A stretch of DNA of 64,000 bases, taken from NCBI GenBank assembly GCA_964549445.1, contig CAZJVS010000006.1:62001-126000 (forward strand), read 5' to 3'. The position numbers and the translations under genes were made by a program. Source of the stretch: SpSt-539 sp964549445. Its GTDB lineage: Bacteria; Planctomycetota; Phycisphaerae; UBA1845; UTPLA1. Below, one piece after another: positions 45,042 through 53,985 of the stretch; position 1 is the stretch's first letter; every line of letters starts with the position of its first letter. Below the pieces are notes generated by a model. It ran no database searches. It was not told the origin of the DNA and saw nothing but the letters and a program-made list of their open reading frames with translations.

Positions 45042-46179
45042 CGACTTTCTCTCCTACCTCCGCCAGCGCCTCGGCCAACTCGTCAACGGCCGCCAGCGGC
45101 GTGTTGATCGGCGGCATCAGCCGCAGGACGTGCGGGTTTGCGCTCGTGCCCGTGACGAAGCCACGCTGCATGAGCGCCGAATGAATCTCCTTCGCGGGTG
45201 TCGCGGACTTCAGGCCGAGCAGGCAGCCGCACCCCAGGACTTCGGTCACCGGGCCGACGACGAGTTTCGTGGCCATCGCGGCGTACAGCTTCTCGGCGTG
45301 CGCGAGCAGCTTCTCGCGCTCGATCGTGTCGACCACGGCGAGCAACGCCGCGCAAGCAACCGGGCCGCCGCCGAAAGTTGAGCCCAAATCGCCCGCCTTC
45401 AGTCCATCCGCCACGCGTGGGCTCATCAGCACGGCCCCCATCGGGATGCCGTTGGCAATTCCCTTGGCTGACGTCGCCATGTCCGGCCAGACGCCGCCGT
45501 CGCCCGCCGCGAACGGGCGGCCGAGACGACCCATGCCGGTCTGGACTTCGTCGTAGATCAACATTGCGCCGACCTCGTCGCAGCGCTTTCGCAGCGCGGC
45601 GAGGAATTCTGCGTCCAGTTCGACGATGCCGGCGATGCTCTGGATCGGCTCGACGATGACCGCTGCAACGCGCTCATCGATCACGACCACGTCGTCCACT
45701 TCATTCGATCGCAACCGAACGCTATCACACAGAAGCCACTCGAACGGCTTGCGCAACTTCTCCTCGGTCGTCGCCGACAGCGCCAGCAGCGTCCGCCCGT
45801 GCCAGCCGCCTTCGAGCGTCGCGATCCGCGTCCGCCCGGTCTGCTGCAGCGCGACCTTGAGCGCGTTTTCGTTCGCCTCGGCCCCGCTGTTGCAGCAGAA
45901 CACGTGCGGCAGCCCCGGCCCGGCAAACCGGCACAGCCGTTCGGCTGCCCGCGTGCGAATCTCGAGCGGCACGACGTTTGAGTAGAACGTCAGCCGCCCC
46001 GCCTGCTCGGCGACGGCCCGCGTCACCGCCGGATGCGAATGGCCGAGAAGCGCGACCGCGTGGCCGCCATAAAAGTCCCAGTACTCCCGCCCGTCGCGCG
46101 TTCGCAGACGCGAACCGTGCCCCTCGACGACATCGAGCGGAAACTGGGCGTACGTATCAACGAGTGCGTTGGTCTTCAT
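45025..46179 (-). CDS. argD: Acetylornithine aminotransferase
   Basis: 384 residues, class III PLP enzyme. The PLP-Lys is in ATSAKGIANGIPMGA. Other motifs: YWDFYGGHAVALLGHSHP near the start, CNSGAEANENALK for the phosphate, IVEPIQSIAG, and the Asp of LIYDEVQTGMGRLG. It converts N-acylglutamate semialdehyde to N-acylornithine. It lies six bases after argC and overlaps argF', so it should be co-translated with them. Confidence 0.94.
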   Translation of the reverse strand: MKTNALVDTYAQFPLDVVEGHGSRLRTRDGREYWDFYGGHAVALLGHSHPAVTRAVAEQAGRLTFYSNVVPLEIRTRAAERLCRFAGPGLPHVFCCNSGAEANENALKVALQQTGRTRIATLEGGWHGRTLLALSATTEEKLRKPFEWLLCDSVRLRSNEVDDVVVIDERVAAVIVEPIQSIAGIVELDAEFLAALRKRCDEVGAMLIYDEVQTGMGRLGRPFAAGDGGVWPDMATSAKGIANGIPMGAVLMSPRVADGLKAGDLGSTFGGGPVACAALLAVVDTIEREKLLAHAEKLYAAMATKLVVGPVTEVLGCGCLLGLKSATPAKEIHSALMQRGFVTGTSANPHVLRLMPPINTPLAAVDELAEALAEVGEKVDAALA

Positions 46180-46185
46180 CTTTCC

Positions 46186-47250
46186 TCACACCGGCCGCAA
46201 CGACGGCTGCCACAGGCCGGCCGTCTCCGGCTGGCCGCACATCAGGTTCATGTTCTGGATGGCCGTACCGGCCATGCCCTTCACCATGTTGTCGATCGCC
46301 GCCATGGCGATGACCTGCCGGCCGCGACAGGCAACCGACACGTCGCAGAAGTTCGAGCCGACCACGTCCTGCAGCGTCGGCGAGTCCGGCACAATTCGCA
46401 CGAACGGGCTCGCCGCGTAGATCGTCGCGTAGCGCTGGCGAACGGCATCGGTCGTCGACGGCTCGGCGAGCGTCAGGTGCACCGTCGCGAAAATGCCGCG
46501 CGACACGTCCATGCTCTGGGCCACGAAGCTCGCCTCGATCCTCTGGCCGCGCGGGTCGCCCAGCGCCTGGAGGATTTCGCCCTCGTGCTGGTGCGCCAGC
46601 GGCTTGTAGGCCCGAAAGTCGGCGTGCCGCGTCGGGTGGTGCGTCGTTTCCTTGAGCGCCTTGCCCGAGCCAGAGGAGCCCGTCTTCGCGTCGATCACCA
46701 GTGGTCCGCGGAATTCGGGCCCGACCAGCGGCGCAGCCGCGAGGATCGATGCTGTCGCAAGGCAACCCGGATTCGCAACCCAGCGGGCCGTGCGAATCTG
46801 TTCGCGGAACAGCTCAGGCATTCCGTAGACAAACGTCCGCCGCCGTTCGGCGAGTAGCGGCGACTCGGGGTAGTGCCGTTGATGCGCACCGGCGTCCTGG
46901 AGTCGAAGGTCGCCGCTCAGGTCGATGATGCGTACACGTCCGCACTGCCCGCGGCGTTCCAAATCCGCCAGCAGCTTGTCAATCGACACACCGCTCGTCG
47001 CATGCGGCAGCGCAGCGAATACAACCGCGTGCTCGCCGCCGAACAGCCGCTCGAAATCGACGGATTCGGCCGTGCTGATGTCGTAGAAGACCCGCAAGTG
47101 TGGATGCAATGCAGCGATCGGTTCGCCGGCATGCCCCGCCGACGTCACCGAGACGACTTCGGCGTGCGGATGCTGCGTCAGCAATCGCAACAGCTCGCCG
47201 GCGGCGTAGCCGCTGCCGCCCAGGATGGCGATCTTGATCGGTCGCGTCAC
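46186..47250 (-). CDS. argC: N-acetyl-gamma-glutamyl-phosphate reductase
   Basis: 354 residues from GTG 47250, which overlaps the stop of the preceding P-loop gene (GTGA) and has GGAG eight bases upstream. A GTG at 47259 is in frame but too close to that site. Rossmann motif AILGGSGYAAGELLRLL and the catalytic Cys in VANPGCLATASI. KTGSSGSGK and the C-terminal GTAIQNMNLM are typical of the family. Third step of the pathway, using NADPH. Confidence 0.94.
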   Translation of the reverse strand: MTRPIKIAILGGSGYAAGELLRLLTQHPHAEVVSVTSAGHAGEPIAALHPHLRVFYDISTAESVDFERLFGGEHAVVFAALPHATSGVSIDKLLADLERRGQCGRVRIIDLSGDLRLQDAGAHQRHYPESPLLAERRRTFVYGMPELFREQIRTARWVANPGCLATASILAAAPLVGPEFRGPLVIDAKTGSSGSGKALKETTHHPTRHADFRAYKPLAHQHEGEILQALGDPRGQRIEASFVAQSMDVSRGIFATVHLTLAEPSTTDAVRQRYATIYAASPFVRIVPDSPTLQDVVGSNFCDVSVACRGRQVIAMAAIDNMVKGMAGTAIQNMNLMCGQPETAGLWQPSLRPV

Positions 47251-48308
47251 TTCACGCACTCCGCTAAACGGCCGTTGACCTTCGCGGCGACAAACTCGCC
47301 GAGGTCACGTCCGCTTGTCCGCGCGTTGATCGCCTCGACGCCGAGGTTCTCGCGGATGAAGCGCGTGCCCACGGCGTTGTCGGTGCACGGGCCGCTGAAC
47401 ACGTCGATCGTCAGGCCAAACCGCTCGGCCATGACCTGCTGCGCGCCCCACGCCCCGACGGGGTCGTTTGCACAGAGCACGATTGCCGCCGACCGTTCCA
47501 TCAGCACCGGATCACCGAGGATTTCCTGCACGCCGTACTCACCGAGAATGCCGTCGCCCAGTTCGCTGACGATGACCTGGGCACCCTCGCGGGCCAGATG
47601 GGCGATCAATCCTCGGGCAACCGGCACCGACGAATCCGCACTGCTCGTCACGATGCCCGCATCGTTGAACGAAACGGCCCACCGAGCCCCGTAATCCATC
47701 ATGGCCAGCGTGTCGCGTCGCAGCGAAACACCTGTGCATTTGCACGCCCCGACTGCGGCGCCGCGTGTCGCGAGCTGCCGCACAAGCTGGCATGCTGCCG
47801 ACGTCTTGCCGCTGCTCATGCACGTCCCGGCGATATAGACCACCGGCACGTCGGGCACACCGTTGCCGTCGTACTCGATCGCGTTCATGCCGATGTGCGC
47901 GGGCGTGCCCTGCCGGCTCTCGAACTCCGGAAAGACCAGCACGCCGCCGAGCACCTCGACGTCAAACGGCTTGCCGAGGTCGGGATTCTCCGACGTGCAG
48001 CGGCCGATGACGCCGCCGAGGTTCAGCAACTGCAACTTGTCACCGACGGCTACGGCATCGGGCACAACGCCCGAATAGCCGTGCAACGCGTTTCGGTGGC
48101 CAAGGACGCCGACAATCACGTCGCCGTCTTGAAGCGTCACCATGCGCCCGTGCAGGTCCTCGAGTTGGTTGTACGTATTCTTCTGGCCGCGCACACGTCC
48201 GGCCAAGATGTAGCCCGGCTGCGCGATAATCTGCTCGCTCACGCGGACATCGCGCCGCAGCGGCACGTTTCGCGTCGCCGATGCAATTTTGTCAACCGAT
48301 AATTTCAT
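47247..48308 (-). CDS. Uncharacterised P-loop protein inside the arginine operon
   Basis: 353 residues. The first 150 residues are a beta-rich domain (QPGYILAGRVRGQKNTYNQL, DGDVIVGVLGHRNALHGYSG). Then comes a P-loop domain of the CobQ/BioD/DUF1611-like kind: Walker A GTCMSSGKTS (residues 161-170), a conserved CKCTGVSLRRDT and a Walker B-like VIVSELGDGILGEYGV. It is wedged between argG (17-base overlap) and argC (GTGA overlap), so it is co-translated with them. No known arginine enzyme matches. The cluster has no N-acylglutamate synthase, and that missing first step is one possible job. Other options are an ATP-dependent ligase or a regulator. Confidence 0.85.
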   Translation of the reverse strand: MKLSVDKIASATRNVPLRRDVRVSEQIIAQPGYILAGRVRGQKNTYNQLEDLHGRMVTLQDGDVIVGVLGHRNALHGYSGVVPDAVAVGDKLQLLNLGGVIGRCTSENPDLGKPFDVEVLGGVLVFPEFESRQGTPAHIGMNAIEYDGNGVPDVPVVYIAGTCMSSGKTSAACQLVRQLATRGAAVGACKCTGVSLRRDTLAMMDYGARWAVSFNDAGIVTSSADSSVPVARGLIAHLAREGAQVIVSELGDGILGEYGVQEILGDPVLMERSAAIVLCANDPVGAWGAQQVMAERFGLTIDVFSGPCTDNAVGTRFIRENLGVEAINARTSGRDLGEFVAAKVNGRLAECVK

Positions 48309-49515
48309 CTTTCTCTCCCGTCGACGCGCCGACGCGCGACAACAGCAAATCCTGCAAACCGTAGATCTTGGCGAACGCCGCGGCCTCCGCGCCGCTCCAG
48401 AGAGTCGACGCCTCGCCGTACAGCGCGACGGACTTGTTCATCAGCGAGAACGGGCTGGTCGCTCCCAGCACGCTCGCCTGGCCCGCGAGCCATTGCACGC
48501 GGACCGTCCCGCTGACCCGCTGCTGCGACGATTCGAGAAACGCCTCGATGTCGCGCATCAGCGGGTCGAAAAACCGTCCCTCATGCAGGAACGAGCCGTA
48601 CAACTCTCCGAGCGTTTGCTTCCAGAAGAGCTGCTGGCGCGACAGCACGAGCTTTTCCAATTCGCGATGGGCGCTGATCAACGTCACGGCCGCCGGGGCT
48701 TCGAAGCCGACGCGGCCCTTGATGCCGAGGATCGTGTCGCCGACGTGCATGCCGCGGCCGACGCCGTGGAGCCCGCCGCGCTCGTTGAGCGCCTCGACCA
48801 GCGCGACCGGGTCGAGCTTCTTGCCATCGAGCGCCTTGGGCACACCGCGCTCGAACTCGATCGTGACGACCTCCGGCTTCGTCGGCCGCTTGTCCGGCGC
48901 GGCCGTCAGGACGTAGGCATCCTCGGGGAGCACGCCGTCGCTGCTGTGCGTTTCCGCGCCGCCAACGGTTGTGCCCCAAAGACCGCGATTGATCGAATAG
49001 GTCGTCGTCTTGGCGGGTATCACAATTCCGCGCTCGGCCAGGTATGCCGTCTCGGCCGCCCGCGACAGCGCCTGATCGCGGATCGGCGTCAGGATCTTCA
49101 CGCTCGGCGCGAAGACGCGGAACGCCACGTCGAAGCGAATCTGGTCGTTGCCAGCCCCGGTCGAACCGTGCGCCAGCGCCGCGGCGCCGATCTGCATCGC
49201 GTATTGGGCACACTTCCTCGCCTGAACGATCCGCTCGGCCGACACGCACAGCGGATAGACGCCGCCGCGCAATGCGTTCGCGAAGATCAGCGGCCGCAGC
49301 ATGTCGCGAAACAACTCGGGCCGGGCCTCAAACAGCTTGTATTCGGCCACGCCCGCCGCCCGCGCCCGCTGCTCAATCACGCCCAGCTCGTCGGAGGTAA
49401 ATCCGCCGGTCTGGACCGTGACGGCATGTACGTCATAGCCCTGCTCGCGCAGCCACACGCCGCAATACGTCGTGTCCAAGCCGCCCGAGAAGGCCAGCAC
49501 CACTTTCGGTTTCAT
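48292..49515 (-). CDS. argG: Argininosuccinate synthase
   Basis: 407 residues. It couples citrulline and aspartate with ATP. The PP-loop SGGLDTT starts at residue 10. Substrate motifs GSTGAGNDQIRFD and TYSINRGLWGT are seen, and a Gly-rich stretch HGVGRGMHVGD follows. GGGAG lies before ATG 49515. It begins 18 bases after argR. Confidence 0.95.
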   Translation of the reverse strand: MKPKVVLAFSGGLDTTYCGVWLREQGYDVHAVTVQTGGFTSDELGVIEQRARAAGVAEYKLFEARPELFRDMLRPLIFANALRGGVYPLCVSAERIVQARKCAQYAMQIGAAALAHGSTGAGNDQIRFDVAFRVFAPSVKILTPIRDQALSRAAETAYLAERGIVIPAKTTTYSINRGLWGTTVGGAETHSSDGVLPEDAYVLTAAPDKRPTKPEVVTIEFERGVPKALDGKKLDPVALVEALNERGGLHGVGRGMHVGDTILGIKGRVGFEAPAAVTLISAHRELEKLVLSRQQLFWKQTLGELYGSFLHEGRFFDPLMRDIEAFLESSQQRVSGTVRVQWLAGQASVLGATSPFSLMNKSVALYGEASTLWSGAEAAAFAKIYGLQDLLLSRVGASTGEKDEIIG

Positions 49516-49533
49516 GCTTCTCTCCCGGCAGGG

Positions 49534-49992
49534 CTACCCTGCCTTGGCCACCCGCGCCCACGATCGCAAAACTTCGATCACGCGCATCTGGGCGGGGCGG
49601 CTGCGGACGGCGACAAAAATCGTGTCGTCGCCCGCAATCGTCCCGGCCACTCCGCCGAGCTGCTGGTCATCGATCGCGACGGCCACCGTGCTGGCCGTGC
49701 CGGTCGTCGTTCGCACCACGACCAGGTTGCCGCCGACGGCTTCGACTGCCTCGACCATCCCGACCACGGCGGCGGGAACATTCGGCGGCGCGTTGGCGGC
49801 CAGGTTGGCCCGCGAGACGTAACGCCCGTCGACCTTGACCAGCCCCAGCTCGTGAATATCGCGGCTGATGCTGGCCTGGGTCACATCGAAGCCGGCCCGG
49901 CGCATCTGCTCGACGATCGCTTCCTGCCGGCTGAGGGCCTTCTGCCTCACGAGACGCAGAAGCAATGCCTGTCGTTGGGCCTTGTCGGACAC
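49534..49992 (-). CDS. argR: Arginine repressor ArgR
   Basis: 152 residues from GTG 49992 with a very strong ribosome site, AAAGGAGG, six bases upstream. N-terminal winged helix with the family motif VTQASISRDIHELGLVKV. The C-terminal oligomerisation and arginine-binding domain carries TASTVAVAIDD and GTIAGDDTIFV. ArgR hexamers bind ARG boxes when arginine is plentiful. Two such boxes lie directly upstream, so the operon is probably autoregulated by its first gene. Confidence 0.94.
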   Translation of the reverse strand: MSDKAQRQALLLRLVRQKALSRQEAIVEQMRRAGFDVTQASISRDIHELGLVKVDGRYVSRANLAANAPPNVPAAVVGMVEAVEAVGGNLVVVRTTTGTASTVAVAIDDQQLGGVAGTIAGDDTIFVAVRSRPAQMRVIEVLRSWARVAKAG

Positions 49993-50012
49993 GCCCGCCC
50001 TCCTTTCGCGGA

Positions 50013-50063
50013 TGCATGTTTATGCAATAGATGTATTTTTATGCACAGAGGTTAGTTCGTCAA
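50013..50063 (-). promoter_or_regulatory. Two ARG boxes overlapping the arg operon promoter
   Basis: TGCATGTTTATGCA (50013-50026) and TGTATTTTTATGCA (50032-50045) are near-perfect palindromes fitting the ArgR half-site pattern TGnAT-N4-ATnCA, 19 bases centre to centre. A candidate promoter on the minus strand, TTGACG (50058-50063) and TAAAAA (50036-50041) with a 16-base spacer, has its -10 inside the outer box, so ArgR would block polymerase. Confidence 0.75.
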
Positions 50064-50130
50064 CCGGAATTCTCGAAAAATATTCCGGGACGATTCGGCG
50101 TCGTGTGAAGAAAACTTCAGAAAGGGAGGA

Positions 50131-50877
50131 TCAGCCCGCCATCCGCGACCACCAGCTGCGACGATCGACGTCGTCGGGTGGGGTCGCCTGGGCGTTTGCG
50201 AACGGGTCCGGGGTCTTCGACAGCCACGCGTTCCATTCGTCGGCGTCGTAGTTGTGTGTCTGGCCGGTGAGCAGTGTCAGGGAGCGCTCCGCCGCCGATT
50301 GAATAGCAAAGTCGCGCTCCCGCAGCGCCGATACCAGCGCCGTCAGCACTTTCTGTTCGCGGAACCCGCCCAGCGCGTCCAGCGACGCGATGCGCACATT
50401 GCGATCGTCGTCGTGGTCGGCCCGCTGCATCAGCACATCCGCCGCCTCGGCCTGCTGCCCCGTTTCAACGGCGCCGCGGCGGGCCAGGTCGCCCAGCAGC
50501 TCAGCCGCCTCCCAACGAACGATTGCCGGCGCTGCCCGCACGTCTTTCGGCGGTTCACCCGGCCGCAACAGCTTGATCAACAGCGGCACCGTCTGCGGGC
50601 CCATCGAGAGCCGCAATCCCCGAAGCGCTGCCACGCGAACGGTCGGATCGACGTCGGTCCGGGCGATGGACTCAAAGGCCATCACGGCCCAATCGCTCGT
50701 CGCATCGCGCGACTTGGAGATCTCCTCGACCGCCCGCCGCCGCTCATCGGCGCTGTTCGACTCAAGTGCAATGTCGAGCCACTGTTTGGGCGTCCGCCGC
50801 GACTCGGTCCATTTTTGCTTCGTCTCCGCGCAGCCGGGAACGATCGCGATTATCGCGATGACCCCGACAAACAGCAT
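50131..50877 (-). CDS. HEAT-repeat lipoprotein
   Basis: 248 residues from ATG 50877. The hydrophobic start FVGVIAIIAIVPGC ends in a lipobox. A longer frame overlaps murI and is not used. The body consists of HEAT/PBS-lyase-like helical repeats (VDPTVRVAALRGLRL, PAIVRWEAAELLGDLAR, DDDRNVRIASLDALGGF, DFAIQSAAERSLTLL), a scaffold for protein contacts. The tail is Trp- and Pro-rich. Partner unknown. No ribosome site is obvious, so the start is tentative. Confidence 0.7.
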   Translation of the reverse strand: MLFVGVIAIIAIVPGCAETKQKWTESRRTPKQWLDIALESNSADERRRAVEEISKSRDATSDWAVMAFESIARTDVDPTVRVAALRGLRLSMGPQTVPLLIKLLRPGEPPKDVRAAPAIVRWEAAELLGDLARRGAVETGQQAEAADVLMQRADHDDDRNVRIASLDALGGFREQKVLTALVSALRERDFAIQSAAERSLTLLTGQTHNYDADEWNAWLSKTPDPFANAQATPPDDVDRRSWWSRMAG

Positions 50878-50917
50878 GAGCGTGCAGATAAGGGTTGGAG
50901 GTGAAGCCGATCGTCGC

Positions 50918-51757
50918 TCAGCTGCCGGCCGCTTCGAGTCCCAGCAGCTCTTCCGAGCCGACCCAAGTGATGTCGACCACCGGGTGTCCGAGGAAGCGCT
51001 GACCGATTTCGCGAAATCTCTGGGGATTGTCGCTGACATAGCAGTTAAGCTTGCCCGCCGCGCCGCGCTGCGTCAACGCCCCGAGCGACTCCAATTCCTG
51101 TGCAACGGCATCGGCCGTCGCCTCGGCCGAATCGACGAGCGTCGTCCCCTCGCCCACCGTACGTGCAAATGCCGCCTTCAACAGTGGATAGTGCGTGCAA
51201 CCAAGCACCAGCACCGAGGGCGCAAGCCGTTGCAGCGGCGCAACGTATTCGTCGATTAAGGCGTTGACGATCCGATCGTCGCTGTCGCGGCCTTCTTCCA
51301 CGGCCCCGACCAGAAGCGGACACGCCCGCTGATGCACGACGGCGCCTGGCGCGAAATGTTGGATCGCGCGGCGGTACGCGCCGGAGTTAATGGTCGCCTC
51401 AGTGGCGATGACCGCGATCGGCCGGCCGTTCGAAATTCGGGCCGCCTCGCGCGCTCCGGGTCGCACGACGCCGACCACCGGCACATCGAGCCGGCGCTCG
51501 AGGTCCGGCAGGGCCGCGGCGCTGGCCGTGTTGCACGCGACGACAATCAGCTTCGGATCGAACTGCAGCAGGAACTGGCAAATCTGGAGGGAGAACTGGG
51601 TGACGACCTGGGGGCTCTTGATGCCATACGGCACGCGGGCCGTGTCGCCGAAATAGACGATCGACTCACCCGGCAGCCGGCGTCGCAACTCCCGGACGAC
51701 CGTCAGTCCCCCGATCCCCGAATCGAACACACCGATACAGCGGTCATCATGACCCAC
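50918..51757 (-). CDS. murI: Glutamate racemase
   Basis: 279 residues from GTG 51757 with AAGGA upstream. It supplies D-glutamate for peptidoglycan. Both catalytic Cys are in place: VVACNTASAAAL and VLGCTHYPLL. The opening IGVFDSGIGGLTVVREL and YFGDTARVPYG are family signatures. Its presence is consistent with a peptidoglycan wall in this planctomycete-like organism. Confidence 0.95.
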   Translation of the reverse strand: MGHDDRCIGVFDSGIGGLTVVRELRRRLPGESIVYFGDTARVPYGIKSPQVVTQFSLQICQFLLQFDPKLIVVACNTASAAALPDLERRLDVPVVGVVRPGAREAARISNGRPIAVIATEATINSGAYRRAIQHFAPGAVVHQRACPLLVGAVEEGRDSDDRIVNALIDEYVAPLQRLAPSVLVLGCTHYPLLKAAFARTVGEGTTLVDSAEATADAVAQELESLGALTQRGAAGKLNCYVSDNPQRFREIGQRFLGHPVVDITWVGSEELLGLEAAGS

Positions 51758-51950
51758 GTGCGAATCCTTTCAAACTCCCGCGCTCATTCGAGGGCGGGTC
51801 GAAGTGCGGTTGGTTGCCGCGAATCCTATCTCGCGCGGTCCGCCCCTTCCAGCCTTATTTCTCTCCTTTCATATCGACGCCCTGCCGATTTGCAATTGAG
51901 TTGCAGGCCGCGGCGCGTTACCCTCCGGCCGGATTAAGGGAGTCTTCGCC

Positions 51951-52727
51951 ATGGATGGTGCCATCGCTCTCGTTGACCCGATGCCGACTGACGAACCGGA
52001 AATCACAGACGCCAACCCTGATCCGTCGCGCGCCGGCGACGAGGCCGCAGCGGCCGAATCCGACGTTTCGGCCGCGGCGGAGACCGCTGGCGTCACCCCC
52101 CGGCAAATCATCGAGGCACTGCTCCTTGCGACCGACACCCCCCTGGCACCGGCCCGCATAGCCCAAATAATCGACGTGGGCGACGCCCGATCGGTTCGGC
52201 AGCACATTGCCTCCCTCAACGAGTCTTACGAGCAGTCCGGCGCCAGCTTTCGCATCGAGGAGATTGCCGGCGGATACCAGATGCTCACCCTGCCGGTCTT
52301 CAACACCTGGCTGACGCGCCTGCTCAAGGCCCGCAGCGACAGCCGGCTCTCCCCCGCCGCCATGGAAACGCTCGCCGTCGTGGCCTACAAGCAGCCGGTC
52401 ACGCGTGCCGACATCGAAGCCATCCGAGGCGTCGCCGCCGGCGAAATGCTCAATCGGCTCCGCGAGTTAGACCTGGTGAAAATCGTCGGCCGCGCGGAAG
52501 ACCTCGGGCGTCCGCTGCTCTATGGCACTACGAAGCGATTCCTCGAAGTCTTCGGACTGGCCAGTCTCGAGGATCTACCGAAAGTCGAGTCGCTCCGCGA
52601 AGGCATGAAGGGCGCGGGTAACGCGGCCCCAAACGTTCGATCGGCGGAGCAGCCCGTCGAAGACATGGCCGCACCGCCGATCGAAGAAGTTCAACCTGCC
52701 GACGACAGCGAACCATCGCCGGACTAG
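51951..52727 (+). CDS. scpB: Segregation and condensation protein B
   Basis: 258 residues. ScpB forms the kleisin complex with ScpA and Smc that organises chromosomes. The two winged-helix domains are seen from residue 50 (RQIIEALLLATDTPLAPARI, then LSPAAMETLAVVAYKQPVTR, GRPLLYGTTKRFLEVFGL). It carries long acidic, low-complexity ends: about 45 residues before and 50 after the core. GGGAG lies eight bases before ATG. No scpA is adjacent. The 193 bases upstream, divergent from murI, hold no signal I can name. Confidence 0.9.
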   Translation: MDGAIALVDPMPTDEPEITDANPDPSRAGDEAAAAESDVSAAAETAGVTPRQIIEALLLATDTPLAPARIAQIIDVGDARSVRQHIASLNESYEQSGASFRIEEIAGGYQMLTLPVFNTWLTRLLKARSDSRLSPAAMETLAVVAYKQPVTRADIEAIRGVAAGEMLNRLRELDLVKIVGRAEDLGRPLLYGTTKRFLEVFGLASLEDLPKVESLREGMKGAGNAAPNVRSAEQPVEDMAAPPIEEVQPADDSEPSPD

Positions 52728-52728
52728 C

Positions 52729-53673
52729 TTAAGGCAGCGAGTGGTGCGAGAAGAACTCCCAGATCGTCTCGCTCGCAGAGATATCGCGGCTCGTCTTTCC
52801 GAAGATCGCCTCTGGAATGAACTGACCGCCGTCCCCCGGCCATGCATGGCCGCCTCCCTCAACCGAGAGTAGTACGACTTCAGCACCGTTCGGGCCGGCC
52901 GGATGGGTTTCGCGTCGCACGCGCGTTCCGTCCTCCGGGTCGCCATCGGGTTCGTACGTGACGCCGGGGTTTGCTGCCGCGTGGTTTCGACCGATCCAGA
53001 AATTCACGGTTTCAAGCGCCGAGAGGATGGCGCTGCCGATTCCGCCGAACTGGCCCACGATTCCCGCCACCGACGACTTGATCGGATCCGCCTCGCCTTC
53101 GATGATCATCACCGGTATCGGCCGGCCGCTTGACGCGACGCCCGCCAGTCCGGTGCTCATGACCGCCGAGACTGGCGCGACAGCCGCGATGCGGTCGCTG
53201 AGTTCAATCGCGAGGCGATTGGCCATGTATCCGCCCTTCGACAAACCGGCGATGTAGATCCGCTTCGGATCGATGCGGTAGGACGCCTGCAACTTGTCGA
53301 GCAATTCGCGAATAAAGGCGACGTCGTCGACTTCAGAGCCGAGCACGCCGTCGTTCCAGTTTCCATCGAGGGCGCCAGGATAGACTACGATGAAGCCGTG
53401 CTTCTCGGCGACCGAACTCATGTTCGTCACCCAGCTCATCGTGGTCGGATCCATTCCGAGTCCGTGAAGCGCCAGCACGAGCGGCTGCGGCGCCGCAGCG
53501 CCCGATGCAGCCGACGACGGCAGGAAGACGCGATAGCGCCGATCGACGCCGCCCGACGAAATTGTTTCGTCGGATTCGCGGCCGATCAGCATGGCCGGTG
53601 AAAGCAGATCGGTACCACCGCAACCTGAGGCAATGACAATTGACAGGATGAAGGCAGATCGAATCCCGTGCAT
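52729..53673 (-). CDS. Lipoprotein esterase, PHB-depolymerase-like (copy 1)
   Basis: 314 residues. Lipobox IASGC. Alpha/beta hydrolase of the LpqC/poly(3-hydroxybutyrate) depolymerase-like type: YRVFLP, LALHGLGMD, VVYPGALDGNWNDG, nucleophile GLSKGG, an Asp in IEGEADP and His in GGGHAWPG. It is probably surface or periplasmic and acts on short polyester or acylated plant polysaccharide. A close paralogue is 312 bases upstream. Confidence 0.82.
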   Translation of the reverse strand: MHGIRSAFILSIVIASGCGGTDLLSPAMLIGRESDETISSGGVDRRYRVFLPSSAASGAAAPQPLVLALHGLGMDPTTMSWVTNMSSVAEKHGFIVVYPGALDGNWNDGVLGSEVDDVAFIRELLDKLQASYRIDPKRIYIAGLSKGGYMANRLAIELSDRIAAVAPVSAVMSTGLAGVASSGRPIPVMIIEGEADPIKSSVAGIVGQFGGIGSAILSALETVNFWIGRNHAAANPGVTYEPDGDPEDGTRVRRETHPAGPNGAEVVLLSVEGGGHAWPGDGGQFIPEAIFGKTSRDISASETIWEFFSHHSLP

Positions 53674-53985
53674 TACACTAACCTCGTTTGATCAACGCCG
53701 GACGCAGCGTTCCGGTCGCCCCCTCGGGATGACTTTAGCAGAGCGAACCAACGCTGCCCACTTCGCGGCGAGCGAATCAGTTCTCTCCCCACCTACCGTA
53801 CAATACGGGTCATTCGACGCAGAACTTGATTGAAACCGCGTAGCGTGCAGAGACGCCCAGAATCACAGCGCTTCAAGGCGAATTCGATGTGTGTTGAAAA
53901 ATTTCAACTGTGCAAATCCGCACGTTGAATTGGTGCAACTGCACCACGCTGCCAAGTCACAGGTTCGAAAAAATCGGCCTTGTTT
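53674..53985 (-). other. 312-base spacer between the two esterase genes
   Basis: No gene found. Three short palindromes are clustered: GTTGAAA-AA-TTTCAAC (53893-53908), GTGC-N6-GCAC (53910-53923) and GGTGCA-AC-TGCACC (53932-53945). Nearer to copy 1 a TATTGT hexamer could be a -10, but no matching -35 is convincing. The palindromes lie closest to the end of copy 2 and could be operators or processing structures. Confidence 0.5.

Noticed and set aside
48289..50055. Long plus-strand open frame opposite argG and argR
   Set aside because: argG and argR are certain and the frame crosses the ARG boxes. It is a shadow of GC-rich codons.
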